DNA from: Leptobrachium leishanense
Lineage: Eukaryota; Chordata; Amphibia; Anura; Megophryidae
DNA length: 64,000 bases
NCBI GenBank assembly: GCA_009667805.1
Contig: CM019072.1
Coordinates: 32,667,519 to 32,731,518, forward strand
Direction of reading: 5' to 3'
Shown: in pieces, positions 22,841-36,230 of the stretch
Layout of the letters: the number at the start of each line of letters is the position of its first letter
Position numbering within the stretch: position 1 is the stretch's first letter
The notes under the pieces: model-generated
Database searches by the model: none
Seen by the model: only the letters and a program-made list of their open reading frames with translations
Told to the model about the DNA's origin: nothing
Translations under genes and position numbers: made by a program

Positions 22841-25800
22841 CTGTGAACTTTAAGGTTTACTGCCAAAGAGCACCCCAAAATATGTTCAGCAACATCTTCT
22901 GAGTAAATTGATACCACCCATGTATAGGTATGTCGGGTCATTTGGGGGCTAATAGGCCTTATTTGGGGGGTGCGCATTTCAGTTTTCCAACTTGGAATTT
23001 TCACATTTCGTCACCATGCACCCATGTCCTATTTGGGACATTTTTGAAGCCGGCCAAAGTAATTTACCCCCATCAAACCATATATTTTTAGAAAGGGCAC
23101 ACCCTAGGGTGCTTCAAAGAGTTGTATTTTAACACTTTCCATGCACTAGCTCTATGTCAAACTTTCAGGTAGTCACTTTTTGGGTTATTTTTTCACACAC
23201 ATTGTACTTTAGGCATGAATTGTCAAATCCAGTTATGGGTTACTGCCAAAAAACACCCCAAAATATGTTCAGCAACATCTTCTGAGTAAATTGATACCAC
23301 CCATGTATAGGTATGTCGGGTCATTTGGGGGCTAATAGGCCTTATTTGGGGGGTGCGCATTTCAGTTTTCCAACTTGGGATTTTCACATTTCGTCACCAT
23401 GCACCCATGTCCTATTTGGGACATTTTTGAAGCCGGCCAAAGTAATTTACCCCCATCAAACCATATATATTTAGAAAGGGCACAGCCTAGGGTGCTTCAA
23501 AGAGTTGTATTTTAACACTTTCCATGCACTAGCTCTATGTCAAACTTTCAGGTAGTCACTTTTTTGGGTTATTTTTTCACACATTGTACTTTAGGCATGA
23601 ATTGTCAAATCCAGTTATGGGTTACTGCCAAAAAACACCCCAAAATATGTTCAGCAACATCTTCTGAGTAAATTGATACCACCCATGTATAGGTATGTCG
23701 GGTCATTTGGGGGCTAATAGGCCTTATTTGGGTTGTACTTGTTTATTTTCTTATACATTTTAAGCGCAGTCCTTATTGGGACATTGTCCTCTATACAAGT
23801 ATATACATATACAACCGTCTTTCTATTTTACACTGACCCCTTTTTTTGAAGTTAAGGAATTTTTCGCATCACGATTGTCAGGTGATAGGTTATTGATTAG
23901 CAATGTCTGTCTATTTTACAACCTGCTCATCTCTGCAATTATGTCGGCTGTATATTTAGATTCTGCGCTTAGGATTGTTTATCAATGACTCATCCTATGA
24001 TTACTGGCATTTGGGTTACCTATACAATTTATTATTTTGGATGACCTTGCGGTTTATTATTTTTATTAGGGTCTGTAAGCTCTAGTATGCTTCTAGTTAC
24101 CTTGGTATTGGTAAACAAGCTATCTGATTGGCTCTTTGGTCCCACATGTCCGTTTGGTTGAATTAGCTAAGTTGCTCTCTGCAACTACTTGATTAACACA
24201 TATGTGTTTTTTTTTTTTTTCTTCATAGCTATTGCTGTGGTGTCTGTATGGTGGTGCTTTTAGCAGGCTCACCATTGGCTTATTGGTACCACATGACCAG
24301 TTGAGCCTTATACCATGCGATCTGATGTATACATTTTTTCAATTACCAATCAGTAGGGCATCCAGCTGACCGCACTTGAAATTACGATCTTGAAGGTATT
24401 TAGGGGGTGAGTTGGGGCGGGCATTATATCTCCAGACTAAGCCCTGCTTGGGCGAAACCGGTCGAGACATGCCTCTCTTTTGTTTTTAACAGTCTATTTG
24501 AATCTTTATTCGGTGGACTTTGATCCTTTATACATGGTTACTTATTGTGCCCTTGATGGTTTTTGGTGGGGCTCTTAGCACCACTGCTTATTATTGCCTT
24601 TGGGTGTTCTCAAACACTAAGATAGTGTATTGTATTATTGGTTATGTAGGTGGCTTGAACCACCGAGGTATAGTGAGGTTACACCTATAATCCTACTAAG
24701 ACTTCCAGCTTGTTGGGCTTTTTGGACTTCCACTCCACCAATTGGTACAGTTATAATAATTTCTCCATTTGGGTCATTTTCCACTTCTTTTCCAATCTCT
24801 TTTTTATTTTGTGATATGCTTTATTACCATTAAAATTTATTGTACTACCACTCTTGTTGCACTTTGTGCAAATTGTCTTTTTTATTTTAACACTTTCCAT
24901 GCACTAGCTCTATGTCAAACTTTCAGGTAGTCACTTTTTGGGTTATTTTTTCACACACATTGTACTTTAGGCATGAATTGTCAAATCCAGTTATGGGTTA
25001 CTGCCAAAAAACCCAAAATATGTTCAGCAACATCCTCTGAGTAAATTGATACCACCATGTATAGGTATGTCGGGTCATTTGGGGGCTAATAGGCCTTATT
25101 TGGGGGGTGCGCATTTCAGTTTTCCAACTTGGAATTTTCACATTTCGTCATCATGCACCCATGTCCTATTTGGGACATTTTTGAAGCCGGCCAAAGTAAT
25201 TTACCCCCATCAAACCATATATATTTTTAGAAAGGGCACAGCCTAGGGTGCTTCAAAGAGTTGTATTTTAACACTTTCCATGCACTAGCTCTATGTCAAA
25301 CTTCAGGTAGTCCTTTTTGGGTTATTTTTTCACACACATTGTACTTTAGGCATGAATTGTCAAATCCAGTTATGGGTTACTGCAAAAAAAACACCCCAAA
25401 ATATGTTCAGCAACATCTTCTGAGTAAATTGATACCACCCATGTATAGGTATGTAGGTCATTTGGGGGCTAATAGGCCTTATTTGGGGGGTGCGCATTTC
25501 AGTTTTCCAACTTGGAATTTTCACATTTCGTCATCATGCCCCATGTCCTATTTGGGACATTTTTGAAGCCGGCCAAAGTAATTTACCCCCATCAAACCAT
25601 ATATTTTTAGAAAGGGCACAGCCTAAGGTGCTTCAAAGAGTTGTATGTTAACACTTTCCATGCACTAGCTCTATGTCAAACTTTCAGGTAGTCACTTTTT
25701 GGGTTATTTTTTCACACACATTGTACTTTAGGCATGAATTGTCAAATCCAGTTATGGGTTACTGCCAAAAACACCCCAAAATATGTTCAGCAACATCTTC

Positions 25801-28120
25801 TGAGTAAATTGATACACCCATGTATAGGTATGTCGGGTCATTTTGGGGCTAATAGGCCTTATTTGGGGGGTGCGCATTTCAGTTTTCCAACTTGGAATTT
25901 TCACATTTCGTCATCATGCACCCATGTCCTATTTGGGACATTTTTGAAGCCGGCCAAAGTAATTTACCCCATCAAACCATATATTTTTAGAAAGGGCACA
26001 CCCTAGGGTGCTTCAAAGAGTTGTATTTTAACACTTTCCATGCACTAGCTCTATGTCAAACTTTCAGGTAGTCACTTTTTGGGTTATTTTTTCACACACA
26101 TTGTACTTTAGGCATGAATTGTCAAATCCAGTTATGGGTTACTGCCAAAAAACCCCCAAAATATGTTCAGCAACATCTTCTGAGTAAATTGATACCACCC
26201 ATGTATAGGTATGTCGGGTCATTTTGGGGCTAATAGGCCTTATTTGGGGGGTGCGCATTTCAGTTTTCCAACTTGGAATTTTCACATTTCGTCATCATGC
26301 ACCATGTCCTATTTGGGACATTTTTGAAGCCGGCCAAAGTAATTTACCCCCATCAAACCATATATTTTTAGAAAGGGCACACCCTAGGGTGCTTCAAAGA
26401 GTTGTATTTTAAACTTTCCATGCACTAGCTCTATGTCAAACTTTCAGGTAGTCACTTTTTGGGTTATTTTTTCACACACATTGTACTTTAGGCATGAATT
26501 GTCAAATCCAGTTATGGGTTACTGCCAAAAACACCCCAAAATATGTTCAGCAACATCTTCTGAGTAAATTGATACCACCCATGTATAGGTATGTTGGGTC
26601 ATTTGGGGGCTAATAGGCCTTATTTGGGGGGTGCGCATTTCAGTTTTCCAACTTGGAATTTTCACATTTCGTCATCATGCACCCATGTCCTATTTGGGAC
26701 ATTTTTGAAGCCGGCCAAAGTAATTTACCCCCATCAAACCATATATTTTTAGAAAGGGCACACCCTAGGGTGCTTCAAAGAGTTGTATTTTAACACTTTC
26801 CATGCACTAGCTCTATGTCAAACTTTCAGGTAGTCACTTTTTGGGTTATTTTTTCACACACATTGTACTTTAGGCATGAATTGTCAAATCCAGTTATGGG
26901 TTACTGCCAAAAAACACCCCAAAATATGTTCAGCAACATCTTCTGAGTATATTGATACCACCCATGTATAGGTATGTCGGGTCATTTGGGGGCTAATAGG
27001 CCTTATTTGGGGGGTGCGCATTTCAGTTTTCCAACTTGGAATTTTCACATTTCGTCATCATGCACCCATGTCCTATTTGGACATTTTTGAAGCCGGCCAA
27101 AGTAATTTACCCCATCAAACCATATATTTTTAGAAAGGGCACACCCTAGGGTGCTTCAAAGAGTTGTATTTTAACACTTTCCATGCACTAGCTCTATGTC
27201 AAACTTTCAGGTAGTCACTTTTTGGGTTATTTTTTTCACACACATTGTACTTTAGGCATGAATTGTCAAATCCAGTTATGGGTTACTGCCAAAAACACCC
27301 CAAAATATGTTCAGCAACATCCTCTGAGTAAATTGATACCACCCATGTATAGGTATGTCAGGTCATTTGGGGGCTAATAGGCCTTATTTGGGGGGTGCGC
27401 ATTTCAGTTTTCAAACTTGGAATTTTCACATTTCGTCATCATGCACCCATGTCCTATTTGGGACATTTTTGAAGCCGGCCAAAGTAATTTACCCCCATCA
27501 AACCATATATTTTTAGAAAGGGCACAGCCTAGGGTGCTTCAAAGAGTTGTATTTTAACACTTTCCATGCACTAGCTCTATGTCAAACTTTCAGGTAGTCA
27601 CTTTTTGGGTTATTTTTTCACACACATTGTACTTTAGGCATGAATTGTCAAATCCAGTTATGGGTTACTGCCAAAAACACCCCAAAATATGTTCAGCAAC
27701 ATCTTCTGAGTAAATTGATACCACCCATGTATAGGTATGTCAGGTCATTTGGGGGCTAATAGGCCTTATTTGGGGGGTGCGCATTTCAGTTTTCCAACTT
27801 GGAATTTTCACATTTCGTCATCATGCACCCATGTCCTATTTGGGACATTTTTGAAGCCGGCCAAAGTAATTTACCCCCATCAAACCATATATTTTTAGAA
27901 AGGGCACAGCCTAGGGTGCTTCAAAGAGTTGTATTTTAACACTTTCCATGCACTAGCTCTATGTCAAACTTTCAGGTAGTCACTTTTTGGGTTATTTTTT
28001 CACACACATTGTACTTTAGGCATGAATTGTCAAATCCAGTTATGGGTTACTGCCAAAAACACCCCAAAATATGTTCAGCAACATCTTCTGAGTAAATTGA
28101 TACCACCCATGTATAGATTT
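22841..28120 (+). repeat. 382-bp satellite inside the piggyBac, subfamily 1
   Basis: The landmark tgttcagcaacatc occurs at 22882, 23267, 23649, 25020, 25405, 25787, 26165, 26546, 26928, 27308, 27689 and 28071. Spacing is 378-385 bp except across an insertion at 23.7-24.9 kb. Copies differ by a few bases and small indels. Short frames inside are not conserved as protein. Confidence 0.95.
23732..24885 (+). mobile_element. Insertion in the satellite with a hammerhead-like hairpin
   Basis: About 1.15 kb replaces roughly 235 bp of one satellite unit. It contains AAGCCC, a loop, GGGC and GAAACCGG (24439-24460), a hairpin placed like hammerhead stem II before GAAAC, though the upstream half (CAGACTA) is off consensus. 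The end (actaccactcttgttgcac) resembles the segment at 290-310. Probably a degenerate Penelope-like or related retroelement; no reverse transcriptase seen. Confidence 0.45.
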
Positions 28121-28389
28121 GTTCTGTTGTTTGGGGTGCTACGCCAATCTTTGACATGTGCTTGTCAATTTTCTAATTTGACATACAGTATCTTCTTTGC
28201 TTATCTTCTTTTAGGGGCCTTTTTACATACCCCAGTTTTATGAACGTGCATATATTTGGTAAGCTAACACCCAAAGTATTGTAAATGGAGTGTTTTTATG
28301 CTATGGATGCAACCGTTTGCTCCAAACAAATTGGATACTGTTTGGTGGTCATTTTTCATTTTCACACCCATCAGTTTTGGACTGTGATT

Positions 28390-29260
28390 TAGGAGACACT
28401 GTTGTTTGTTACTGCATGAAAACTCTCCAGGTTGTTTTCTGCAAGGTCTCCTGAGTACACCCATGCCCCCCATGCATAGGTTTGCCAGGATTTTGGGAAG
28501 GTTCAAATACAATTTTTATGACTTTGTCATTGGAGTTGAAATTGAGATTATTTCTTCAGCTAGGCCTAGCTTTGGTTTTGGGTCTACCGCATACCCCAGT
28601 TTGAATTATTGCCAGAAAATTGTTTATATTTGTTATGTTGACACCCCAAGGTATTGCATATGGAGTGCTTTGATGCCATGGATGCAACGGTTTTAGCCCA
28701 AAATTTGAGAAGGTGTGTGGCGGTAATTTTTCAATTTTTTATTTTTACGCCCACATTAGATTTGGACTGTGATTTAAGAGACACTGTTGTTTGTTACTGC
28801 ATGAAAACTCTCCAGGTTGTTTTCTGCAAGGTCTCCTGAGTACACCCATGCCCCCCATGCATAGGTTTGCCAGGATTTTGGGAAGGTTCAAATACAATTT
28901 TTATGACTTTGTCATTGGAGTTGAAATTGAGATTATTTCTTCAGCTAGGCCTAGCTTTGGTTTTGGGTCTACCGCATACCCCAGTTTGAATTATTGCCAG
29001 AAAATTGTTTATATTTGTTATGTTGACACACCAAGGTATTGCATATGGAGTGCTTTGATGCCATGGATGCAACGGTTTTAGCCCAAAACATTTGAGAAGG
29101 TGTGTGGCGGTAATTTTTCAATTTTTTATTTTTACGCCCACATTAGATTTGGACTGTGATTTAGGAGACACTGTTGTTTGTTACTGCATGAAAACTCTCC
29201 AGGTTGTTTTCTGCAAGGTCTCCTGAGTACACCCATGCCCCCCATGCATAGGTGTGCAAA
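28390..29260 (+). repeat. 385-bp satellite inside the piggyBac, subfamily 2
   Basis: Two full units and part of a third; gtttgttactgcatgaaa recurs 385 bp apart. It differs from subfamily 1 but keeps its period and a similar core (ctgagtacacccatgccccc against ctgagtaaattgataccacc), so both look descended from one unit. Confidence 0.85.
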
Positions 29261-29401
29261 GATTTTGGCAAAATACAGCACCAATTGTAGAACATAAAAA
29301 TGTACGAATAAAATGTAAAAGTCTGGTGCAGTAAAAGAAAAAAAAAACTAAACTGAACTAACTAACTGGAGTGTGAGAAAAAATAGAAAGGAAAAAAAAA
29401 A

Positions 29402-31117
29402 TCACAGATCACGCACAGTGTGATATAGCTTGAAACAGTCCCCAAGACACAGACCGGGTTGTCCAGGGCATTCTGGGCAGTAAAAGATTGTGTCTCTCCT
29501 CTGCCCCCTCTTGAAACACACCCTGCACCTTTTTTGGGGTTTCTGTTTGCCCTCAGTAGGGGGGATTTTATAAATAAAATGCGTAGCCCCAACTCTGTCC
29601 CCCATCACCGCCCGGGGAGCAGGTGCATCCTGGTACAAAAGCCCCGAAATGACCTGGAGCTGAAACTGTAAAAAGGACAGCGTCACTCCGGGGTTTGCCT
29701 TTTTGCAGAGCAAAAAGGCATTGTGGGTTGCAATTTGCATCAGGTAAATTGCAACCTTTTTGTACCAGGCCCTTGACTTCCGCATAATCTGGTAGGGCTG
29801 GAGCAGCTGATCTGCCAGATCAACCCCACCCATATGCCGGTTATAGTCTTTGATGCACACTGGCTTCCTGATGCGCTTAGCTCTGCCACGTACAGAGACC
29901 TCCACAGACCTCTCAGTGTGGATGGTGGATAGAAGGTATACATCCTTCTTGTCTCTGTACTTGACTGCCAACAGCTCCTCTTGGCGCAGAGCTGAGGTCT
30001 CCCCCCTTTTTAGCCGGGTGCGGACAAGCTGTGCTGGGAAACCTACGCGGTTCTTGCGAACAGTACCGCATGCTACTGTATCAAAACAATACAGCAGCTT
30101 GAACAAAGGGACACTTGTATAAAAATTATCAACATACAAGTGGTACCCTTTGTTCATCAGGGGAAAAAGTAGGTCCCACACAATCTTGCCACTGGTTCCC
30201 ATGTGTTCTGGGCAACCTGGAGGGTCAAGGCTACTATCCTTTCCCTCGTACACCCGGAAGGCCTGAGTATACCCACTCTCGCTGTCACAGAGCTTATACA
30301 CCTTCACTCCATACCTGGAGCGTTTGGAAGGAATATACTGCTTGAATCCCAGCCTTCCCTTGTATTTCATTAGGGATTCATCCACGCAGATATTCCTTCC
30401 AGGTGTATAAGCCTCTGCAAACCTGGCGGCGAAGTGGGTAATCAGGGGGCGGATTTTATACAGCCTGTCAAACTGGGGATGCTCTCTAGGAGGGCACAGG
30501 CTGTTGTCACTGAAGTGCATGAAACGCAAAATGCTTTCATACCTTCTACGTGACATTGATTGGGGGTAAATGGGGGTAGAGCAGATGGGGCTACTGCTCC
30601 AGTAGGAGCGAATTGAGGGCTTCTTTATGATGCCCATCAGCATAGTAAGTGCCCAGAATTTCAGAAATTCTGGCACATCTAGCGGGGTCCATTGCTGCCT
30701 TGCCAAGTAGGAGTCTGGCTTCGCAGCACAATGCTGATGGGCATACAGATTTGATTGGGCCACGATGTGGCCCAACAAATCATCCCCCATAAACACCTGC
30801 AAAAACTGTGTGGCGGTAAATCCTGCAACATCAATATTGATGCCAGGATTTGCCGTGAAAGGAGGGATATCTGGCCTCTGGCGATGAGGCACTACCCACT
30901 CCTCAGCTGGAGCTGTGCGTCTCCTGCTGGCAGGTGGTGACCCAGGATCTGCATCAGAAAAATCACTAGATACATCAGCCAGCGTAGATGATGTATCTAG
31001 CGACGTCTCTGAGCAGTTGGCGGGGTCAAAATCAGGGTCGGAGTCTGACGCAGATGCCTCAGATTCTGATGCCAGGATGGCATATGCCTCCTCGGCGCTG
31101 TACACCCTCTCAGACAT
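29402..31117 (-). CDS. piggyBac transposase, intact
   Basis: 571 codons without interruption, ATG at 31117. It cuts and pastes DNA at TTAA. The N-terminus is acidic and Ser-rich (residues 10-60), as usual. The DDE_Tnp_1_7 core has the three expected aspartates in context: NICVDESLMKYKG (D246), GYHLYVDNFYTS (D330) and NRHMGGVDLADQLL (D433, D436). Spacing (84, 103) is close to the cabbage-looper enzyme. The C-terminus (about 530-560) is a Cys-rich zinc domain, CRVCFKRG to CPECPGQPGLCLGDC, which binds element ends. Length is close to the family norm of about 590. No intron is needed. It sits 1.25 kb inside the right terminus of its own element. Whether expressed is unknown. Confidence 0.95.
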   Translation of the reverse strand: MSERVYSAEEAYAILASESEASASDSDPDFDPANCSETSLDTSSTLADVSSDFSDADPGSPPASRRRTAPAEEWVVPHRQRPDIPPFTANPGINIDVAGFTATQFLQVFMGDDLLGHIVAQSNLYAHQHCAAKPDSYLARQQWTPLDVPEFLKFWALTMLMGIIKKPSIRSYWSSSPICSTPIYPQSMSRRRYESILRFMHFSDNSLCPPREHPQFDRLYKIRPLITHFAARFAEAYTPGRNICVDESLMKYKGRLGFKQYIPSKRSRYGVKVYKLCDSESGYTQAFRVYEGKDSSLDPPGCPEHMGTSGKIVWDLLFPLMNKGYHLYVDNFYTSVPLFKLLYCFDTVACGTVRKNRVGFPAQLVRTRLKRGETSALRQEELLAVKYRDKKDVYLLSTIHTERSVEVSVRGRAKRIRKPVCIKDYNRHMGGVDLADQLLQPYQIMRKSRAWYKKVAIYLMQIATHNAFLLCKKANPGVTLSFLQFQLQVISGLLYQDAPAPRAVMGDRVGATHFIYKIPPTEGKQKPQKRCRVCFKRGQRRDTIFYCPECPGQPGLCLGDCFKLYHTVRDL

Positions 31118-31539
31118 TATATATAATAGATTATAAAATTGTATATATTATTATATATAATAAGCGGATTGTTGGTTCTTAGAAGAACCGTTGGGTTTTC
31201 ACAAGAAAATACAAATAAACACCTAAATCTCTCTAAATCACTCTAAACCTGCCTCAATTCTCTAAATCTCCCTAAAATCTCTCTAAATCTGCCTAAATTT
31301 TTCTAATCTCACTAAAATCTCTCTAAATCTGCCTCAATTTTTCTAATCTTACTAAAATCTCTAACCTGTCAAATCTGATCTCTCTCTCTCGCTCACCAAA
31401 AACACAAGTGAGGAGAGGGAGGGAGAATCACAGAGGTCAGAGCCAATATTTACAAAATATTGACCTGACCTGACAAATTAGAAATTTTATTTTGATTTTT
31501 TTTTTACTTCTGATTGGATGTTGCTAGCCTGCCTCTCTG

Positions 31540-32330
31540 ATGAGGCAGGCTAGGAACATCCCACTCAGCCCCAAGATGACCCTGCCCTTAGAAGGGCAGC
31601 GCCATCTTGGCTGTCAGTTTATTTTATTTTATACCTTTTTATTGATTTTTTATTTTACTTTTTTTTACTTTACACTTTTTTTACTCTGCTGGGTGCCTTG
31701 ATCCCTCGAGGCACCCAGCAGAGCACCTGATCACTCATGTGATCTTTTTGTACTGAGTGCCACGATACCTCGTGGCACTCAGTACTTCCTGCCGCTACCG
31801 GAAGTGATCGCTCGGGGGGAGAGATCACTTAGCGGACCGGCGGCAGGTAAGCATATTGCAAGGATGCCTCGATGTCGTGGCATCCCTGCAATATACACAG
31901 AGCAGCTGGAAGCAATACCGATCGCTTCCAGCGCTCTCTAGAAGTGCCGGGCACCTCTCCGGTGAAACCGGATGTTGATCGCTCCCGGGGAGCGATCACA
32001 AGGTGCCCCGGCACTTCTCACCGCCATTGCACGGATGCCTGGACTCCCAGGCATCCTGCAATGGCGTTTGAGCTGCTGGAAGCGATCCGATCGCTTCCAG
32101 CGCTCTCTCTTAGTGCCGGGCACCTCTCCGGTAAAACCGGATGTTGATCGCTCCCGGGGAGCGATCACAAGGTGCCCCGGCACTTCTCACCGCCATTGCA
32201 CGGATGCCTGGACTCCCAGGCATCCTGCAATGGCGTTTGAGCTGCTGGAAGCGATCCGATCGCTTCCAGCGCTCAAAAAACCGCAGGACGTACCATGTAC
32301 GTCAGCGAGTCTAAAAGAGACCCGCTGCAA
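31540..32330. repeat. Subterminal palindromes and a ~180-bp tandem repeat of the piggyBac
   Basis: Hairpins such as ctgctgggtgcc/ggcacccagcag (31687-31722) and gagtgccacg/cgtggcactc lead into two and a half copies of a unit of about 180 bp (31905-32280). Each copy contains tggaagcgatccgatcgctt, tgatcgctcccggggagcga and an 11-bp inverted ggatgcctgg/ccaggcatcc. The final hairpin pairs aggacgtaccatgtacgtc with its complement just before the terminus. Such subterminal repeats are candidate transposase-binding sites. Confidence 0.75.
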
Positions 32331-32638
32331 TGACGTACATGGTACGTCCTGGGTCCTTAAGGGGTTAAAGAACCATATGCAACTAAAATGACATCAATTG
32401 GTTTTGTAATACAGTAGTAAATGTTTCTTTTGTGAATTCTTCATTGACACAATTATTCAACCCCTTAAAGACTACCACTCTGAAGAACAGAGGTTCATTC
32501 AAGTGTTTTCAATCAGGTATTGAAAACACCTGTGGATGTCACGGAGCAGCAATAAAGCATAATAAGCACCAATTAGGCAGCTTTAAAATGACTGTGATAC
32601 TCAGCTCCTTCTAGACATTTACTGGTGTGGTTACAAAC

Positions 32639-34035
<1,397 letters not shown>

Positions 34036-34039
34036 CCTG

Positions 34040-34168
34040 CAGCAGATTTATTGGAGATATATTAAAAAGCAACATTTTGCTCCATCTTCCGAGGCTTCAA
34101 AAGGAGCTTGATAAAGGTCTGTGAGGAGCTGAAACGTTGCTTTTTAATGTATCTCCAATAAATCTGTG
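34040..34168 (+). other. Hammerhead-like motif inside an inverted repeat
   Basis: Arms agatttattggagatatatt and aatgtatctccaataaatct (about 34044-34064 and 34145-34164) enclose CTTGATAAAGG, GTGAGGAGCT and GAAAC (34131-34135). The GAAAC half is perfect; the first half differs from CTGATGA. Confidence 0.45.
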
Positions 34169-34202
34169 CTTGGTGTAAACATTGAAGTGTCTGTTCCTTT
34201 AA

Positions 34203-34469
34203 AACTGTGGACGGATACTGCTAGAGGTTGCCTTGCCGTCCGCATAGCTTTGTGTGTGAGTGATGGAACGTAGTCAGACGGACTGCATTTTTGATGGACA
34301 AAATGTTTTTTCATATTAATTTTATTTCCCATCTACATCACATCAGTCAATAAAAAGTCAGTCACAAAAACGGACTGGGTGGCCACTACCTTGTCGTCAG
34401 TCAGAAAGTACGTCCGTTTTGCACGGACGCACAGTCCGCACAGAATGCGTTCGTCTGACCCTAGCCGAA
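34203..34469. mobile_element. Harbinger-like MITE, 5'-truncated
   Basis: Shares ccgcatagctttgtgtgtga and the following 200 bases with the copy at 45782, ending GTCTGACCCTAGCC at about 34466. The left half is missing. Confidence 0.65.
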
Positions 34470-34479
34470 CACTTTCTCA

Positions 34480-34820
34480 CATTCCTCTCACAGGCACATG
34501 GTCCAGAATCCCCTCCTTCCAATCCATCAAAATAAAAGAGCATCTCCATGCTTCTGACAGCACGAGCACTGCCTGTTCCTGGAAGCTTCCGCTGCCCCCC
34601 ACATATAAAGAGTGGATCTCCGAACTGGAAGACTTACGGAATCTGGAACATCTTGTTGCCGGTGCGGAGGGTAAAATGGAGAGCCATCTTCAGGTGGTAT
34701 CATTGGTGAAATGTTTTCTGCAAAATCATAAACAGGACTGGCCGAGCTCTGTGATGATGGAGATATGTTGTTTCCCGCTTGTTCCAGTGAGGACAAAATG
34801 AAACTCACTTAAGTGGAAAA
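34480..34820 (+). pseudogene. C-terminal fragment of an L1-like ORF2
   Basis: PLPPTYKEWISELEDLRNLE and following corresponds to LPSWREWVAKVEFLRRMDNL in the LINE at 5205-8918. Only the last 100 or so residues remain and no Cys-His knuckle precedes them. Confidence 0.55.
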
Positions 34821-35583
34821 ACAGAGAGACAGACAAGTTGCTGTTTTGAAAGATTCTCTATTTCTGAGGTCTGCAAGGAAAGCATTCCCTTTTTGTTACA
34901 ATGGGAGGGACATAGAATCATGGATTACAGACCAATAAACACTTTCAACGTCAGACAATTTAAAGAAAGGTTCAACCCACAACGTATATCAAATATAATT
35001 ACTTCTGACAGGACAAAATAAATGATTTCTTTCTATATCTGTCCGATACAAAGTTTTTGCGTGCTTTTCTACTACGCTTTCTACAAAAGCAATTCGTCTG
35101 TCTTCTTCTGTATCCTGCCGTGCAAAGTATACATCAATATCTTTGGAAGAGACCCAGAAACAGGAATCCTTCAAACAATCGCACAGATTCGTGCTAAGTT
35201 TGGAATCGATGGCCTATGGCGGCATGGCGCTGTGTGTGATGTGCACAAGCAAAGATCTGGAAGGCATCGCACGGCAACAAGTCCTGCTTCTTCGAATACG
35301 GTGTTGAAACAGTTTACACGTTCACCGCAAAAGTCTGTCAATCAATGTGCCCGTGAGACAGGAATTAGCAGATCAAGCATGCAATGTATTCTGAAGAGAG
35401 CGCATTGGACATTTTATATCCGGAGACTGTTACATGGCAACAGATGAAGATGACCCTGATCGGAGAATGGAGTACTGTAAGTGGTTTCCACAAATGGTAC
35501 ATGAAGATGAGGATGTTGTACAGAAAATGGTATAGACTGATGAAGTACAGTTTAAACTAAATGGTAGAGTACACCGTTATAAT

Positions 35584-36230
35584 CAGAGGTGTACCTGGGG
35601 GGCCGGGGGCGGGCCGCACTGGGTGACACCCTAAAAAAATGTTTTTAAATTTTTTTTTGTAAAGTATTTTACCAGGAGAGATACATTGAGATTTCAGAGG
35701 GGGGGCAAAGAACCCACCACTAAAGGGGTTACTCACAGAGCACTGAGCAATTTTGGTGTTCTGTTGTTCCCTGCACTTCGGGGAATCAAATTTCCCCGCC
35801 CTGCAGTGAATTCACCATTCACCGCAAGGTCCCGAAGTGCAGGGAGTTGGCCGAAAATGTCTGGAATTTACATATAAAGGTCCTATGATTGATAATAAAA
35901 AGGTCTCTTACAGAAAAAAGAAAAACCACTATAGGATGGATATGTTGTGAGTTTGCAAAATCACTTAAAAATAACAATTATCCAAAAAGAATCTACACTC
36001 GCCCCTTATTGCACAGCACAGAGGACGCATGAATGATCCACCCTTGGCAGATTCATAATACATAATTACTATATGTATACGTCATGTCCTGCCAGAATCC
36101 TATAACTAAAAATATTTTTGAAAACATTAAAAAAGTGCCTGATTTTTTTTTTACATTTTAAAGTTGGAGGGGGGGGGGGTGCCAAATATAGGATCCGCCC
36201 TGGGTGCAAAATGTTCTAGGTACGCCCCTG
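35584..36230. mobile_element. hAT MITE
   Basis: Ends CAGAGGTGTACCTGG and CTAGGTACGCCCCTG are imperfect inverted repeats. Flanks GTTATAAT (35576-35583) and GTCATAAT (36231-36238) are an 8-bp target duplication with one mismatch. The interior is noncoding and includes a piece of L2-like LINE tail (35655-35695, attttaccagg). It interrupts the mariner transposase between its first Asp and the WCGL motif. Confidence 0.82.

Larger units (their letters stand above)
22185..32364 (-). mobile_element. Autonomous-looking piggyBac element
   Basis: Flanked by TTAA at 22181-22184 and 32365-32368. Termini are CCCCTTAGTGACCGGGCGG on the left and the inverse of CCCCTTAAGGACCCAGGACG on the right. It was inserted into a Tc1 copy, and the uninterrupted TTAA can be seen in the sister Tc1 near 52391. 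From right to left on the coding strand: CpG-rich tandem hairpins next to the right end, the transposase gene, then 6 kb of 382/385-bp satellite reaching towards the left end. Intact transposase and matched ends suggest recent activity. Confidence 0.88.

Noticed and set aside
28406..29081. Duplicate 96-codon frames beginning MLLHENSPGCFLQG
   Set aside because: Produced by the 385-bp satellite; the sister unit is interrupted and there is no protein-like constraint.
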